Shown: positions 9,608 through 20,022, numbered from the stretch's first letter. The stretch is 64,000 nt of DNA from Odontesthes bonariensis (GCF_027942865.1 NC_134507.1:37792797-37856796); one strand, 5' to 3'. Made by a program: numbers and translations. The notes: a model not told the origin generated them from the sequence alone.

Positions 9608-11459
9608 CCAGCCTGGGTCAGATGAGTATGATGCAACAATACAAACCCACTCAGACCATGCCACGCCACAAACTTTGCCAGCAATACACACTAGAGCTAG
9701 TCGTGAAAAGGCAGATGTTAAGCTTGAATTTAAGTACGTTGGAATAAAGGATGGTGAGGAAGTGTGGATCATGGGTCCGGTGGAGGAGATGACCAAATCA
9801 CCGCCTCCGGACGCTGCAACGAAGGGACAATCTGAGAAGATCAGGGTGTCCTCGGGCCAGAAAGGAGTTGTTCATAACGGTGGTAAGAATAGGAAGATGT
9901 CTCGTGAAAATCTAGGGGGACTTGATGCCATTAGCACTACAGGACGGAATAATCATGTTAATCCAAGAACATATGGAGGGTACATGCACAGGAAGAGACA
10001 GGAAAACAGTGTAACTGTGGAAGATGGTTTGTGGGGGAAGGCAGCACAGAATATGTGGTATAGGTGGGCATGGTACACTACGAGAGAACTAACGGCGACG
10101 GAGTGCCTCATATGCGCAGACGCTCCGGGGGCATTGCCTGTTGTTGTTCCAGAGCCACACACCTTCAGGGACTGTGCAGTGGGCCAGCAACGGGAATGCA
10201 GAGAAGGTAGGTTTACACCTCAGAAGGATAAATGGTTATTGTTTGAGCTTCCGATGTGTGGAATTAAGTGCAGATTGATGTTTGGGGGAAATAAATTACA
10301 GGACTTTTTCAAAAAAGGGAGGGGCCACAAATTGGAGTCGTCCTGTGCGGAATTTAATCTTAGCACAACACAGGATGGGCCTCCGACTGATTGTAGAGTA
10401 GATTACGATGGTGAGTATGAATGCTTCACGAGTGGTGGATTTACTAATGACAGTGGAACTCACGTAGGTAATACTACCGTTAAATGCAACGTCACATGGG
10501 TTTTATCTTGGTTTCCACACGCAAATATGAAACCAATATTTATCAGGACACCTGTGTGGTATGAAAATCCGGTTCCTTTGGATCAAAAATGTGAGGATAT
10601 AGAAATGACAATTCCGACTCTCTATCTGTTTGGGGATCAGACACACCCAATAGCTGATAGTTATTGGATGTGTGGAGAGGACGTTTTGTTAAACGTGTTA
10701 CCCAACAGGTGGATAGGCCTGTGTGCACTTGTGAGGATGAAGACTTCGGTTGTGTTAGTGTATGACAAGGTAAACGAGTTACTGGGGTTGGATGTGGAAA
10801 ATGGGAGAATTAAAAGATCTAGTGGTGACTACATAATGGACAAGCACGTTTACTTGGATGCAATAGGGCAGCCGAGAGGGATTCCTTTTGAGTTCAAAGC
10901 ACGCAATGAGGTTGCAGCTGGATTTGAGTCTATTTTGCCGTGGATCACGATTAACAAAAATGTGGAGTGGATTAATTACATATACTACAACCAACAGAGA
11001 ATTCTTATCTACACGAGTGAAGGGCTTGCAGCCTTTGGAGAACAACTACATGAGACGAGTAGGATGGCTTGGCAGAACAGACAGGCTTTGGATTGGATAT
11101 TAGCGGAGAAAGGTGGCGTTTGCCAGATGGTTGGGGAAAAATGTTGTACATTTACACCCGGGAACACTGCAGCTGATGGTACGTTTACAACGGCCACGAA
11201 GAAGATCAGTGAGCTGAAAGAGGAGCTGAAGAGTAATGCTGGTGGCAGTGAAGGGTGGTGGACTGGTCTGGATGGGATTTTGGGAGAGTGGGGAGCGATG
11301 GCAGTGAAGGCGGGATTAGCTATATTGTCAATATTCATAATGGTCGCCCTATTGGTGTGTTGCATTATACCCATTCTGAGAAGGTGGTTGCTGCAAGTGA
11401 TGTTCAAACGGAGTATGGAACAAACCAGGAGGCAGATGACCATGCGAGACCAGGTCTGA
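9438..11459 (+). CDS. env: Retroviral envelope glycoprotein, open
   Basis: 673 codons from ATG 9438 with no interruption. Residues 1-22 look like a signal peptide. The surface subunit has a CLIC (CXXC) motif at residues 223-226 and several N-x-S/T sites. A furin-type site RIKR is at 457-460. In the transmembrane subunit an immunosuppressive-domain-like stretch precedes CX6CC (C562, C569, C570). A hydrophobic membrane span lies at about 623-648, followed by a short basic tail. CXXC plus CX6CC marks the covalently linked gamma-type Env class. Expression would need a spliced RNA; candidate donors are at 944 and 1065. The start overlaps pol. That env is unbroken while gag-pol has four inactivating stops is notable but could be chance. 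Confidence 0.92.
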   Translation: MNKRKMLRFLTLMSIQVWVLADGMGSGEQGLEMWDGIPHPGEAGRGPVRIPPHRGSSQPGSDEYDATIQTHSDHATPQTLPAIHTRASREKADVKLEFKYVGIKDGEEVWIMGPVEEMTKSPPPDAATKGQSEKIRVSSGQKGVVHNGGKNRKMSRENLGGLDAISTTGRNNHVNPRTYGGYMHRKRQENSVTVEDGLWGKAAQNMWYRWAWYTTRELTATECLICADAPGALPVVVPEPHTFRDCAVGQQRECREGRFTPQKDKWLLFELPMCGIKCRLMFGGNKLQDFFKKGRGHKLESSCAEFNLSTTQDGPPTDCRVDYDGEYECFTSGGFTNDSGTHVGNTTVKCNVTWVLSWFPHANMKPIFIRTPVWYENPVPLDQKCEDIEMTIPTLYLFGDQTHPIADSYWMCGEDVLLNVLPNRWIGLCALVRMKTSVVLVYDKVNELLGLDVENGRIKRSSGDYIMDKHVYLDAIGQPRGIPFEFKARNEVAAGFESILPWITINKNVEWINYIYYNQQRILIYTSEGLAAFGEQLHETSRMAWQNRQALDWILAEKGGVCQMVGEKCCTFTPGNTAADGTFTTATKKISELKEELKSNAGGSEGWWTGLDGILGEWGAMAVKAGLAILSIFIMVALLVCCIIPILRRWLLQVMFKRSMEQTRRQMTMRDQV

Positions 11460-12291
11460 GGACCAACGCATGTTAGAGCGGGCCAAAGAATGAAGGTTAC
11501 CAACGGACGGTTCACATGATTCTTTCCTCGAGGGTGGAACCAAGGTTAGTCTGATAGGGAGAAGAGATGCTGAAGATCTCTTTGATTGGGAGTGATGTAC
11601 TGGCGACCTCTCCTCCCAGAGTTAGCTTAGCAGTTCCAGACCCAGCCAGACGGATGTTCGGCCAGGAGGAGACGACACCAGAGTACAGGAGATGGGACGG
11701 GACTGGAGGAGCTGCATTACATTGCTTTTTATTACTTTTGTTGTGTGATAATCCATAATTTTATGTATTGTACTTGATACAAAACTGTGATTAATTGGGT
11801 TGATGGTCGTGTATTCATTCTATGTTTATTATCAATCAAAACTGATCACGGATATGTCCATTGCCAATTGTGTTGGTCGACTGTTTGGAGTGCGACCTTG
11901 TTAAAGTGGTCGGTCGCCAAGTGGGGTGGGGCCGTAGGTGAGTTTTCCCAAGATAAGAACATGAGTTACGGAAGTAGCAGTCGGTGGGTTTTTCGCACCT
12001 ATGCACTGCGGACAGTGGACAAGTGTGATGGCAATGTAAAACTTGTAGTGTTGTTGAATTCAATATCATTTAATTTAATTTAATCATTTAATGTGATTCG
12101 AGTACACATATATATATATATTCCTTTTCATTGATTCAAAATGGTCCCGTTGATTGACATTGTAGAATTATTAGGATGATTTAGTGTTGATTATGTTAAT
12201 TAATTCTTAATTAACTATGTGGGATGATTTTCTTTCATTTTAGATTATTTCTTTATTAAATCACTGAAAAGTGATTTCAGGGGGGACTATG
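11460..12291 (+). other. Proviral 3' non-coding region with polypurine tract
   Basis: About 830 bp between env and the 3' LTR, with no credible ORF and a (TA)n run near 12110. A G-rich purine tract (AGGGGGGA, about 12279-12286) sits a few bases before the LTR and is the likely plus-strand primer. The LTR may begin TGTGGGAG at 12290 or TGGGAG at 12292. The latter gives equal LTR lengths. Confidence 0.65.
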
Positions 12292-12608
12292 TGGGAGAAG
12301 GATGTCATGACATCCTCATGACATCTGGCCTAGTTACATCTTGTGCTTTGTTGTTCGGCTCATACGAATATGGGTAAAAGGTAGTATGGGCTGTTTACAT
12401 TTAGGGCAGACACTTGGCGTCGCAGAAAGAGATTGAGACCGGATGACGCATGCATGTTATGATTAAACCAGTATAAAGTTGGTTCACAGTATGAAGACGG
12501 TGGACATTTTGTATATCCTGTATGCATATTTGCTGTGACAGTTTGTTCAATAAACTCCCCAATGGACTGCTAACCGACAGTGTACTCGGCCCTATTTCCT
12601 CCACAACA
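12292..12608 (+). repeat. 3' LTR
   Basis: 317 bp, colinear with 530-846. TATAAAG is at 12472-12478 and AATAAA at 12549-12554. It is followed directly by the CTCCTT duplication and then by array sequence that continues the unit interrupted at 529. Confidence 0.93.
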
Positions 12609-12738
12609 CTCCTTTGTCAGGACAAAGTTAAATGTATGAGGATCAAAGGCAACCATGACACGGGACATCTTAGCAGATCCAGGATCAGCAAGATGGATCA
12701 CAGGGTGATCAACAGATGTTTCAACAAAAGACATGCAG

Positions 12739-12748
12739 AGAGAAAAAT
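12739..12748 (-). terminator. Pol III T-run after 5S
   Basis: ATTTTT on the minus strand immediately after the 5S 3' end. Confidence 0.75.
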
Positions 12749-12866
12749 GCTTACAGCACCTGGTATTCCCAAGCGGTCTCCCATCCAAGTACTAACCTGG
12801 CCCGACCCTGCTTGGCTTCCGAGTTCGGACGAGATCGGGCGTGTTCAGGGCGGTGTGGCCGTAAGC
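12749..12866 (-). rRNA. 5S ribosomal RNA, apparently complete
   Basis: Read on the minus strand, the sequence spans the full 118-nt vertebrate 5S: 5' stem GCTTACGG, the paired GATCTCG region without the deletion seen at 16-123, box A, intermediate element and box C, and 3' stem GCTGTAAGC. A T-run (ATTTTTCTC) follows at 12739-12748 and would terminate RNA polymerase III. Of the 5S copies here this is the one most likely to be functional. Confidence 0.9.
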
Positions 12867-13234
12867 CACTGTCCCCGTGACAAATATGTGTTACATAGGT
12901 GCTGGAACCATACGTTTCCCCTATTTTACCAGAGAGTTGGCTTGAGAGGCTGATGTTGAGCCTGCACGTCGACTTCCCTGATGTGATTGTTCTCTGCAGC
13001 TGAAAATGGGACTCTCAGATAACTTAGTGTGTGTCTGTCAAGCTCCTCTGTTCTCTGTGTGTAGTTTGGTGTTCATGGTCATACAGAGAAACCAGGGAAG
13101 CTCAATCCCACGACGTGCTCATAAACTGCGTCTTTTCTAAAGATTATAGTTCCATTTTAGAAGTCAGAATACAATGGCTCCCTGAAACTACCACCATGTA
13201 CCGCTGGTTTTGTTATTTCACAAGAGTTGGGAAG
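12867..13234. other. Array spacer between 5S and U2
   Basis: Nearly identical to 14559-14926 in unit two. A piece of it (about 12925-12990) recurs alone at 58462-58535. No gene is recognised. Confidence 0.7.
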
Positions 13235-13421
13235 AGTGCACCGTTCCCGGCGGCACTGCAGTACCGGGTCGATGCGTGGAGTGAACGGAGCAAGCCCCTT
13301 TTTCAACCCCTGTGCCTAAAAATCCATTTAATATGTAGTCCTCATATAGAGGACGTATCAGATATTAAACTGATAAGAACAGATACTACACTTGATCTTA
13401 GCCAAAAGGCCGAGAAGCGAT
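13235..13421 (-). ncRNA. U2 spliceosomal snRNA
   Basis: Minus-strand reading begins ATCGCTTCTCGGCC and carries the branch-point-pairing GTAGTA. It continues through stem IIa/b (TCTTATCAGTTTAATATCTG), an Sm-type site (ATTTTTAG) after TTAAATGG, and the 3' stem-loops ending GGTGCACT. Length is 187 nt, as expected for U2. U2 pairs with the intron branch point in the major spliceosome. Transcription would be by Pol II from upstream PSE/DSE elements, which I could not pin down. Confidence 0.92.
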
Positions 13422-13715
13422 AACCCTCCACTGTTTCACGTCCGAGCGCCCTTCCTGGCACAATGCGCACTTGTGGCGGTGCTCTTTTTTTGCCTACAAA
13501 GCGTCACTTTGCACCTCCGCCCACCCGCTGCAGTGAGCACTCTTCAGCCGTTTCAGATGGTACAACTTTGCACTCCCGTCCGCTCCACTGAGAACCATTC
13601 AAACAACAATTTAGCGCTCCAGCTTTGAACATGGGCACGGTCTCAACAAATAAGGTGACTCTACTCCGAGAAGTCACTTGGCACAGCAAGAAGATTTCCT
13701 TTGCACAGACAGAAT
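13422..13715. other. Array spacer between U2 and U5
   Basis: Should contain the U2 promoter (minus strand, upstream of 13421) and the U5 3' flank. No sharp PSE match was found by eye. Part of it (the region around 13530-13600) reappears joined to the truncated U2 copy at 15110. Confidence 0.5.
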
Positions 13716-13835
13716 GGGCTTCACCCGCAAAGGTAAAGCCTTCCAAAAATAGAAACAACTCATTAATGTTGCTCTCCACGGAAGTCTTTAGTAAAAGGCC
13801 AAAGACTTGTACGTTATGAAGAGAAACCAGAGTAC
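13716..13835 (-). ncRNA. U5 spliceosomal snRNA
   Basis: The minus strand reads TACTCTGGTTTCTCTTC at the 5' end. The conserved loop 1 CGCCTTTTACT-type sequence appears here as GGCCTTTTACTAAAG, then CCGTGGAGAG, an Sm site (TATTTTTGG), and the terminal stem GGCTTTACC...GGGTGAAGCC. About 120 nt, the normal U5 size. U5 loop 1 holds the exons during splicing. It lies in the same orientation as U2 and 5S in this unit. Unit two ends before a U5 copy. Confidence 0.9.
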
Positions 13836-13920
13836 GAGTATTTGACACTGCGGGAGCAGTGCATCAGGCTAGTTGGCATAGCCACCTTCCCCACGGTGAG
13901 CTTTGCTTGGTTGAGACGCT

Positions 13921-14300
13921 GGCTCCTCGGCCGACCAGGTAGGAACAATCGGGCCCTATTCAATGGCTGCTTTGTCTTTTACTCTGTACAAAAGACTAGG
14001 GGTCTTGAGGCTTTGTTCTGACCGCCCATTGGGTGTAGAGCTTTTTTTCAAGCAATTCTCCCAGTCGGCCCAATCCCAGAGCCATCTCAAAGTGGAGTTC
14101 ACTTTCACTCTCTTTTCGCAGACTAAAAGCCAGAGTTTTATCTCAGAAGCTAAGCAGAGTCGGGCCTGGTTAGTACTTGGATGGGGAGACCGCCTGGGAA
14201 TACCAGGTGCTGTAAGCCTTTTGGCTTCTCCAGGCGCATGCAGTTTGACTGCGTCAAATGCAAAGGCAGTCCCTGTTTGACTTTTTGGAACTGCTCCTTT
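13921..14300. repeat. Array unit two, left part with empty provirus site
   Basis: Copies 151-529 with few changes and runs uninterrupted into the sequence that follows the 3' LTR at 12609. It therefore preserves the pre-integration junction. Confidence 0.85.
14141..14217 (+). repeat. 5S-derived 3' half, second copy
   Basis: Same fused fragment as at 371-447, with the internal promoter boxes and the same tail. Confidence 0.7.
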
Positions 14301-14440
14301 GTCAGGACAAAGTTAAATGTATGAGGATCAAAGGCAACCATGACCTGGGACACCTTAGCAGATCCAGGATCAGCAAGATGGATCACAGGGTGATCATCAG
14401 ATGTTTCAACAAAAGACATGCAGAGAGAAGAGAGAAAAAT

Positions 14441-14558
14441 GCTTACAGCACCTGGTATTCCCAAGCGGTCTCCCATCCAAGTACTAACCTGGCCCGACCC
14501 TGCTTGGCTTTTGAGTTCGGACGAGATCGGCCGTGTTCAGGGCGGTGTGGCCGTAAGC
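14441..14558 (-). rRNA. 5S ribosomal RNA, second copy
   Basis: 118 nt on the minus strand, nearly identical to 12749-12866. It has about three substitutions, including GGAAG to AAAAG next to box A. A T-run follows the 3' end. The changes beside the promoter leave function uncertain. Confidence 0.85.
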
Positions 14559-14926
14559 CACAATCCCTGTGAAAAATATGTGTTACATAGGTGCTGGAAC
14601 CATACGTTTCCCCTATTTCACCAGAGAGTTGGCTTGAGAGGCTGATGTTGAGCCTGCACGTCGACTTCCCTGATGTGATTGTTCTCTGCAGCTGAAAATG
14701 GGACTCTCAGATAACTTAGTGTGTGTCTGTCAAGCTCCTCTGTTCTCTGTGTGTAGTTTGGTGTTCATGGTCATACAGGGAAACCAGGGAAGCTCAATCC
14801 CACGACGTGCTCATAAACTGCGTCTTTTCTAAAGATTATAGTCCTATTTTAGAAGTCAGAATACAACGGCTCCCTGAAACTACCACCATGTACCGCAGGT
14901 TTTGTTATTTCACAAGAGTTGGGAAG

Positions 14927-15110
14927 AGTGCACCGTTCCCGGCGGCACTGCAGTACCGGGTCGATGCGTGGAGTGAACGGAGCAAGCCCCTTTTTCAACC
15001 CCTGTGCCTAAAAATCCATTTAATATGTAGTCCTCATATAGAGGACGTATCAGATATTAAACTGATAAGAAAAGATACTACACTTGATCTTAGCCAAAAG
15101 GCCGAGAAGC
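14927..15110 (-). pseudogene. U2 snRNA copy truncated at the 5' end
   Basis: Matches the first U2 copy over about 184 nt. The last few bases that encode the U2 5' end are replaced, and the sequence jumps to spacer that in unit one lies 100 bp further on. The upstream promoter is therefore lost. A substitution also changes CTGTTCTTATC to CTTTTCTTATC. The branch-point-pairing GTAGTA is intact. Confidence 0.85.
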
Positions 15111-15149
15111 CGCTGCACTCTTCAGCCGTTTCAGATGGTACAACTTTGC

Positions 15150-15840
15150 ACTCCCGCCCGCTCAGGACAAAGTTAAACGTATGAGGATCAAAGCCAACAA
15201 TGGCCTGGGACATCTCAGCAGGTCCAGGATCAGAAACATGGAGACTGAGAGCCAACAGAAACAGAGGTGTCTGCCAACCAATCAGCAGCAGCCCAAGCTT
15301 GGTTAACTTCCTCGTGTCTGTGTGTCTGTGTGTGTGTGTGTCACAGGGTGATTGTCAGATGTTTCAACAAAAGACATGCAGGACGCAGAAGTAAATATAA
15401 CTGTATTTTTTTGAAGAATTGGAAAGAATTGTCCTTATGGATAAAAATCATGTCATTAACATCCATTTCTGTGACGGAAGTTAATAATTATTTGTGTTGA
15501 CAGCAGCACCGTCACTGTGAAGGAGAGAGCATGAGAGTGTTATAAATAGTAGCTGATGGATAACTATTGTCTATACCTGGGTGGTAGAACACAAACAGTT
15601 ATACACATAGATTATATAAACCACCCCAGTCAGAACATCACCTGAGATGTCTACCCTGTAAGGGACATTTGTTTTTTGAGGTGTGGGAGTTAGAGGCAGC
15701 TGGAAGCTCTAACAGTCAACCAGCCACAGAGGATGAAGCTCTGATCACTTTTTTCTCATTCTCATGAGAAAATCTCAGCAATCTCATTGCTTTACAACTT
15801 CACCGCTTGACTAGGCTCATGGATTATCTATATACAATAC
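15150..15840. repeat. Dispersed duplicate block (array edge)
   Basis: Matches 42790-43470 at high similarity, including a CA/TG run and the segment with the TTTGTTTTTTGAGGTGTGGG motif. It marks the end of the tandem array and shows that array-edge sequence has moved elsewhere. Confidence 0.8.
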
Positions 15841-16895
15841 ATCTTCACTGTAAAGTCCAATAGCTGCCCTGACATACATACATTCGTTAACTTTACTAGG
15901 TTAATTACCATATGCACTTATGACTGATTTTTATGAAGTAAAAGTTAGTTGCATGGTGAAAAATGCAAAAAACTTAGTGTTTAGAGTGAAGATGACTTTA
16001 TTTAGAGTGAAGCTCATTCAACAATAAGTAGCAACACAGTCTCACTCCCACTGCACATTCAAAGAAGAAGAAGTGTGCATGCATGGGACATTCAGTCTCT
16101 CCCGCTCAGCAAAGTATATTAGGTCTATGTCAGCAACGCAGCAGTCCAGCACACAGGCCGGGGCACTGAGGGCAGCCTGCTGAGTCCAGTTTTTTTAATT
16201 CTTTTGAAGAAGAATAAATAAGGTAAGTTATCAAGCAGGTATGTTTGTTAATATGTTTTAATTACTGCTCTGACTGTTAGCGTTCACTAGCTAACGTTAG
16301 CATTAGTTAGCTAGCTAACGAACCAAACAGGCATAACGTTAGCCTGTTCAGGCCATGGTTAAGGCGAGTTTGGGTGGTTTCCCACCATAGTCCTGTGATT
16401 ATCTTAAAACCTTCGAAAAGTTCCAAAGCCTAATTACTTTGAAAGTCTCACATTTGAAATGTTGTAGCATGAGTTTTCCGTTTTCCCCAAATTGACAGCG
16501 ATGGCATTTTGGCCTGACTTTCAAATTTGCAAGGTGGAAATGACAGTTTTCAGTTAAGGCAGCATGAATGTGTTTGATGCAGAGAGGAGGATAAATGAGG
16601 TTCATAGTGCACTGGCGCTGTCTTTCCTTGGGGAAATGGTGAAGGCTGGTGTAGTAGCATAGATGCTTTCGCACCCTATGAGTCATGACGGCCCTAATTG
16701 CACACGCAATAAGGGTAAATAGCCATTGACTGCTGGTGGGATGGACTATATAGCCCAGTTACCTCCTCATCTCGCTCTTTTTGCGCTCCGTGCCCATATT
16801 ATATCCCAGCAGAGTGGCTGAGCTCAGGTGTCTTGCTCCGTGTGCGACACATAACCCAGTTGGTTTGAGGTGGTATTAATATTTTCAAAATAAAT
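15841..16895. other. No gene recognised
   Basis: A/T-rich sequence with a GCTAACGTTAGC-type low-complexity patch at about 16270-16345. No ORF or RNA gene is supported. Confidence 0.4.
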
Positions 16896-16907
16896 TGGCA
16901 ATTGGCA

Positions 16908-17172
16908 ACAACTTATCAAGAACCCATTTTAAATTTGGAACTTCATACCAATATTGCTCCATATGTAGTATCTATGTGGGGGAAAATTATGTTTGTAGAT
17001 CAATGACCAAGAAAGAAGCATCTGTTTATGAAAGTAGGATAGTTTTGAGGGGATTTTTTCAACATTATAATTACAAAGTAAAAAGAAATTTAGGCCTCCT
17101 AATTTAGAGAAAATTAAATTCGGTATGAAGTTCCAAATTGAAGATGTGTTCTTGATAAATTGTTTAAGCCAA
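16908..17172. repeat. Imperfect inverted repeat with 170-bp loop
   Basis: 16908-16949 (TTGGCAACAACTTATCAAG... to CTTCATACC) is the reverse complement, with a few changes, of 17122-17172. The right arm is the 3' end of the hAT relic next to it, so a transposon end has been duplicated in inverted orientation. Confidence 0.65.
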
Positions 17173-17400
17173 TTTATCCGTAAGGTCACTGTGAGTGTTC
17201 ATAATGGCCAAACGTGTTAGTCTCTCCTGCGTCATGGTGCTGCGCAGCCAGGTTTTCAGGCTGAGAAAGAGCGCTCAGATGCTGTGACAGATATGGGCAG
17301 GGCCAGGGAAAGCCTAATGATCTTCTCCACCTCTGACAGCATGGAGCGGGGTTGGTGCTGCAAGGTTTGCAGGATGGACCCCTTTTTCAGGAAAGCCCTC
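17164..17400 (-). pseudogene. hAT transposase C-terminal relic
   Basis: The minus strand encodes the hAT dimerisation segment: LSEVEKIIRLSLALPIS, TASERSFSA, then after a one-base frameshift LKTWLRSTMTQERL and MNTHSDLTDKLA before a stop at 17164. Only the last 80 or so residues remain. It sits just upstream of the first exon of the plus-strand gene below. Confidence 0.8.
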
Positions 17401-17433
17401 CACTGTCCCCCGTCCCTACACACAACTATAAAG

Positions 17434-19360
17434 AATGTGAAGGGGACAAAGGGCCTCCTCACACTGGAGGGCAAAGTTGTTCAGGTATGTTGATTTGTCT
17501 TCATCAGAAGAACACACTAATACACTCAGATAAATGACCGTGCTTAATTGTAATTCAGAGATACAAACATTTTAGGTAGACAAAGTAATGCCTACCAGTA
17601 TTTGAAATGTTTTATTACAGAAAAGCTGTTGCAATGACATGTTTAGGTCTAATTAGATCACTAAGTGATTGAACTTGTTCTTATTTAGCTCTCAGCTGTG
17701 AAAAAGGTCCGCAGTGGGAGAGAGGAGGTCCCGCTGCGTGAGGTGAAGCTGCAGCAGGTAAGACCAGAGAACGGGAGGATTGGAGAGGAGGGACAACCTC
17801 TGTGGTTTCTAGATAAGGGAAGATAAAATAAGATAACTTTCATATTCTGTGATTACCTTAGTAGTCTATGGGAGTGTGCTAACTGTCTCTTTCTGCGGCG
17901 CTGGTTGTTTATATGTTCACTGTGGTCACTTGTAGGCTGCACATTACAGAGTAATCTCTGGTGCCTTTATAGTTCTGACATCTCATACTGTGTTCTGTAC
18001 AGGATAAAGCTTCTGCCTCCCTCACGCTGTGGCGGGAAGCTGCAGTCCAGGAGCTGGACCTCGGCAGCCAGTGCAGGATTACCCACTTAAAGTCCAACAT
18101 GGATGCAGGAGGGGACTTCCTGCACACAACACCCTACAGCAATGTAGAAGTAAAAAGCATTCTAATTCATCTAATCTAAAAACACATTCTAATCAGAATC
18201 AGAATGAGCTTTATTTGCCAAGTCGGTAGGCACATACAAGGAGTTGTTTTCTCTGGTTTAAACATGTAAAAGGCCACATGAAGTTTGGAGGTCTGCAGCA
18301 ATTGACTCTGCAGAAAGGTCGCCAACCTTCTGCAGAGTCCATTGCTACAGACCTCCAAACCCGCTCTGTCATTTTACGTGGCCGACCACTTGGTGGCTGA
18401 GCTGCTGGCGTTCCCAGTCGCTTCCACTTTGTTCTAACACCACTGACAGCTGACTGTGGGACATTTAGGAGCGAGGAAATGTCTCCACTGGGCTTGTTGC
18501 ACAGGTGGCATCCTATCATGGCACCACGCTGGAACCCACTGAGCTCCTGAGAGCGAGCCATTCTTTCACAGATGTTTGTAGAAGCAGTCTGCATGCCGAG
18601 GGGCTTGCATTTCTACACCTGTGGCCATGGAAGTGATGGGAACCCCTGAATTTAATTATCTGGATGAGTGAGTGAATACTGTTGGCAATCTAGTGTATAT
18701 TATACAGACATAAAATGGCAAGTGATCTGACACAATTGAGAAAGAGATTAAAGAAATAAACAAGGAGTAAGAAAGGGGTTTAATATCTAGCTGCAAGGTA
18801 TTATGGGACATAAGTGCTGTTTGTTTTGGCAGGTGCTGATTGTGACTGATGAGGCAGCTGGAGTGGAGGTGATGGGCGTGATGGAGAGCAGCACAGGGGG
18901 GGTGCTGGAGCTCCTCATGTCCAGCACCGAAGTCTTTTATATTTCCCAGGACTTGTGGGAGCCCTGGAAAAGGGTAAAGTCTTTCTAAATATAAAATATA
19001 TTGGGAACAAAATCATTAACATTGAGGCAGTGGAAAGACCCTGCCCTCTGGCAGAATACATTTCATATATATGTATATAGTTTACACATAGTTAATATTG
19101 TTTTATGTTCTATTTTTATTAATGACGTTTCTTTGAAAATCTAATAAAAATGAATTTAAATCCAGCATTTGGCTCAGTTGTATTGCTGTGGTAATATAGT
19201 CTGTGAAGATGAAGTGAAGATAAAAACTCTCCCAACCAAGGCTCAGCTCTGAAATACTACTGAGAGGAATTTCAGATGTGAGATGGTGACAGAGGGAGGA
19301 CACCTGGAAGAAACCCTGGACAGAATCAGACTTCAGATTTATTCATCTATTCAATAAAGA
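17434..19360 (+). CDS. 3' exons of an unidentified gene, possibly OB-fold
   Basis: Five candidate exons join in phase 0 with consensus splice sites: 17434-17484, 17689-17757, 18003-18149, 18833-18973, and a terminal exon from 19276 that codes one Met and then stops, with AATAAA at 19353. The encoded segment (about 137 aa) contains LLTLEGKVVQL, EVPLREVKLQQ, LTLWREAAVQELDLGS and CRITHLKSN. That pattern of alternating hydrophobics is typical of an OB fold; SHLD2 is one possibility, not established. Introns contain a LINE tail and a Tc1 relic. No upstream exons were recognised, so the gene may be 5'-truncated or extend through introns I could not resolve. Confidence 0.5.
18190..18698 (-). mobile_element. 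LINE tail and Tc1-like transposase relic
   Basis: 18190-18240 carries an (AATCAG)n run plus GAGCTTTATTTGCCAAG, a reversed fish LINE 3' tail. The following minus-strand reading (18211-18594) matches the N-terminal helix-turn-helix region of Tc1 transposases (MARSQELSGFQRGAMIGCH, SGRPRKMTER). The far end shows a Tc1-type terminal repeat (TTTAATTATCTGGATGAG, ending near TAGTGTA at 18697). The catalytic domain is absent. Confidence 0.75.
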
Positions 19361-19429
19361 TATATTTCAGTACTCTGTTTTAACGTAACATATAACAGTA
19401 CAGATGCACATGTTCATTTATTTGTCATT

Positions 19430-20022
19430 TCAGTTCAGTTTTATTAACACAGACACAATTAAAAGAAGCAGCTTAGCTAAGGAATCCTACAAAATGCACC
19501 GTAACTTCTGTTCAATCCCGAGCACGCACAGAAGTGTGGGAAGAAAAAACTGAGTTTTAACAGGAAGAAAGCTCCATCAGAACCAGAACCAGGAAGGGCG
19601 GCCATCTGCCTGGAGCAGCTGGGGCTGAGAGGACAGAAAAGAGGGGACAACAAGCAGCGTAACACCAGGCCAGGGACACCTGCTGAGAGAGGAACAAGTT
19701 AATGACAACAATGTCACATGTACATGGAGAGGAGAGGTGCATCATGGGAGCTCCCCCAGCAGGCTGGGCCTACAGCAGCAGAACTATGGGATGTTTCAGG
19801 CTCAGCTGAGCCATCCCTAACTATAAGCTTCATCAGAAAGGAAAGTTTTAAGCCTGATCTTAAAAGTAGAGAGGGTGTCTGCTTCCTGAAGCCAAACTGG
19901 CAGCTGGTTCCACAGAGAGGGGCCTGATAACGGAAGGCTCTGCTCTGCCATTTACACAAAAGGGGGAGATTAACATTATGCAGGACAGGTCCGATCCCTC
20001 GGTCAGTATATAGCTCATGCAA
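19430..20022 (-). mobile_element. LINE 3' fragment
   Basis: The minus strand shows the end of a LINE ORF2 (AFRYQAPLCG then, after a frameshift, TFKIRLKTF-like sequence) followed by 3' UTR. It is degenerate with several frameshifts. Confidence 0.55.

Larger units (their letters stand above)
530..12608 (+). mobile_element. Class I (gamma/epsilon-like) endogenous retrovirus, full-length provirus
   Basis: Two 317-bp LTRs in direct orientation bound gag-pro-pol-env. The 6-bp sequence CTCCTT flanks both sides (524-529 and 12609-12614). The pre-integration sequence survives in the second array unit (around 14294-14310), where the same bases run uninterrupted. Class I assignment rests on gag and pol sharing a reading frame across a single TAG, one CCHC knuckle, an integrase with a GPY-type C-terminus, and an Env with CXXC plus CX6CC motifs. 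The gag-pro-pol frame has no frameshift from 3200 to 9607 but carries extra in-frame stops at 3281, 5726, 6128 and 7790. This copy therefore cannot make a full Gag-Pol. Confidence 0.93.
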
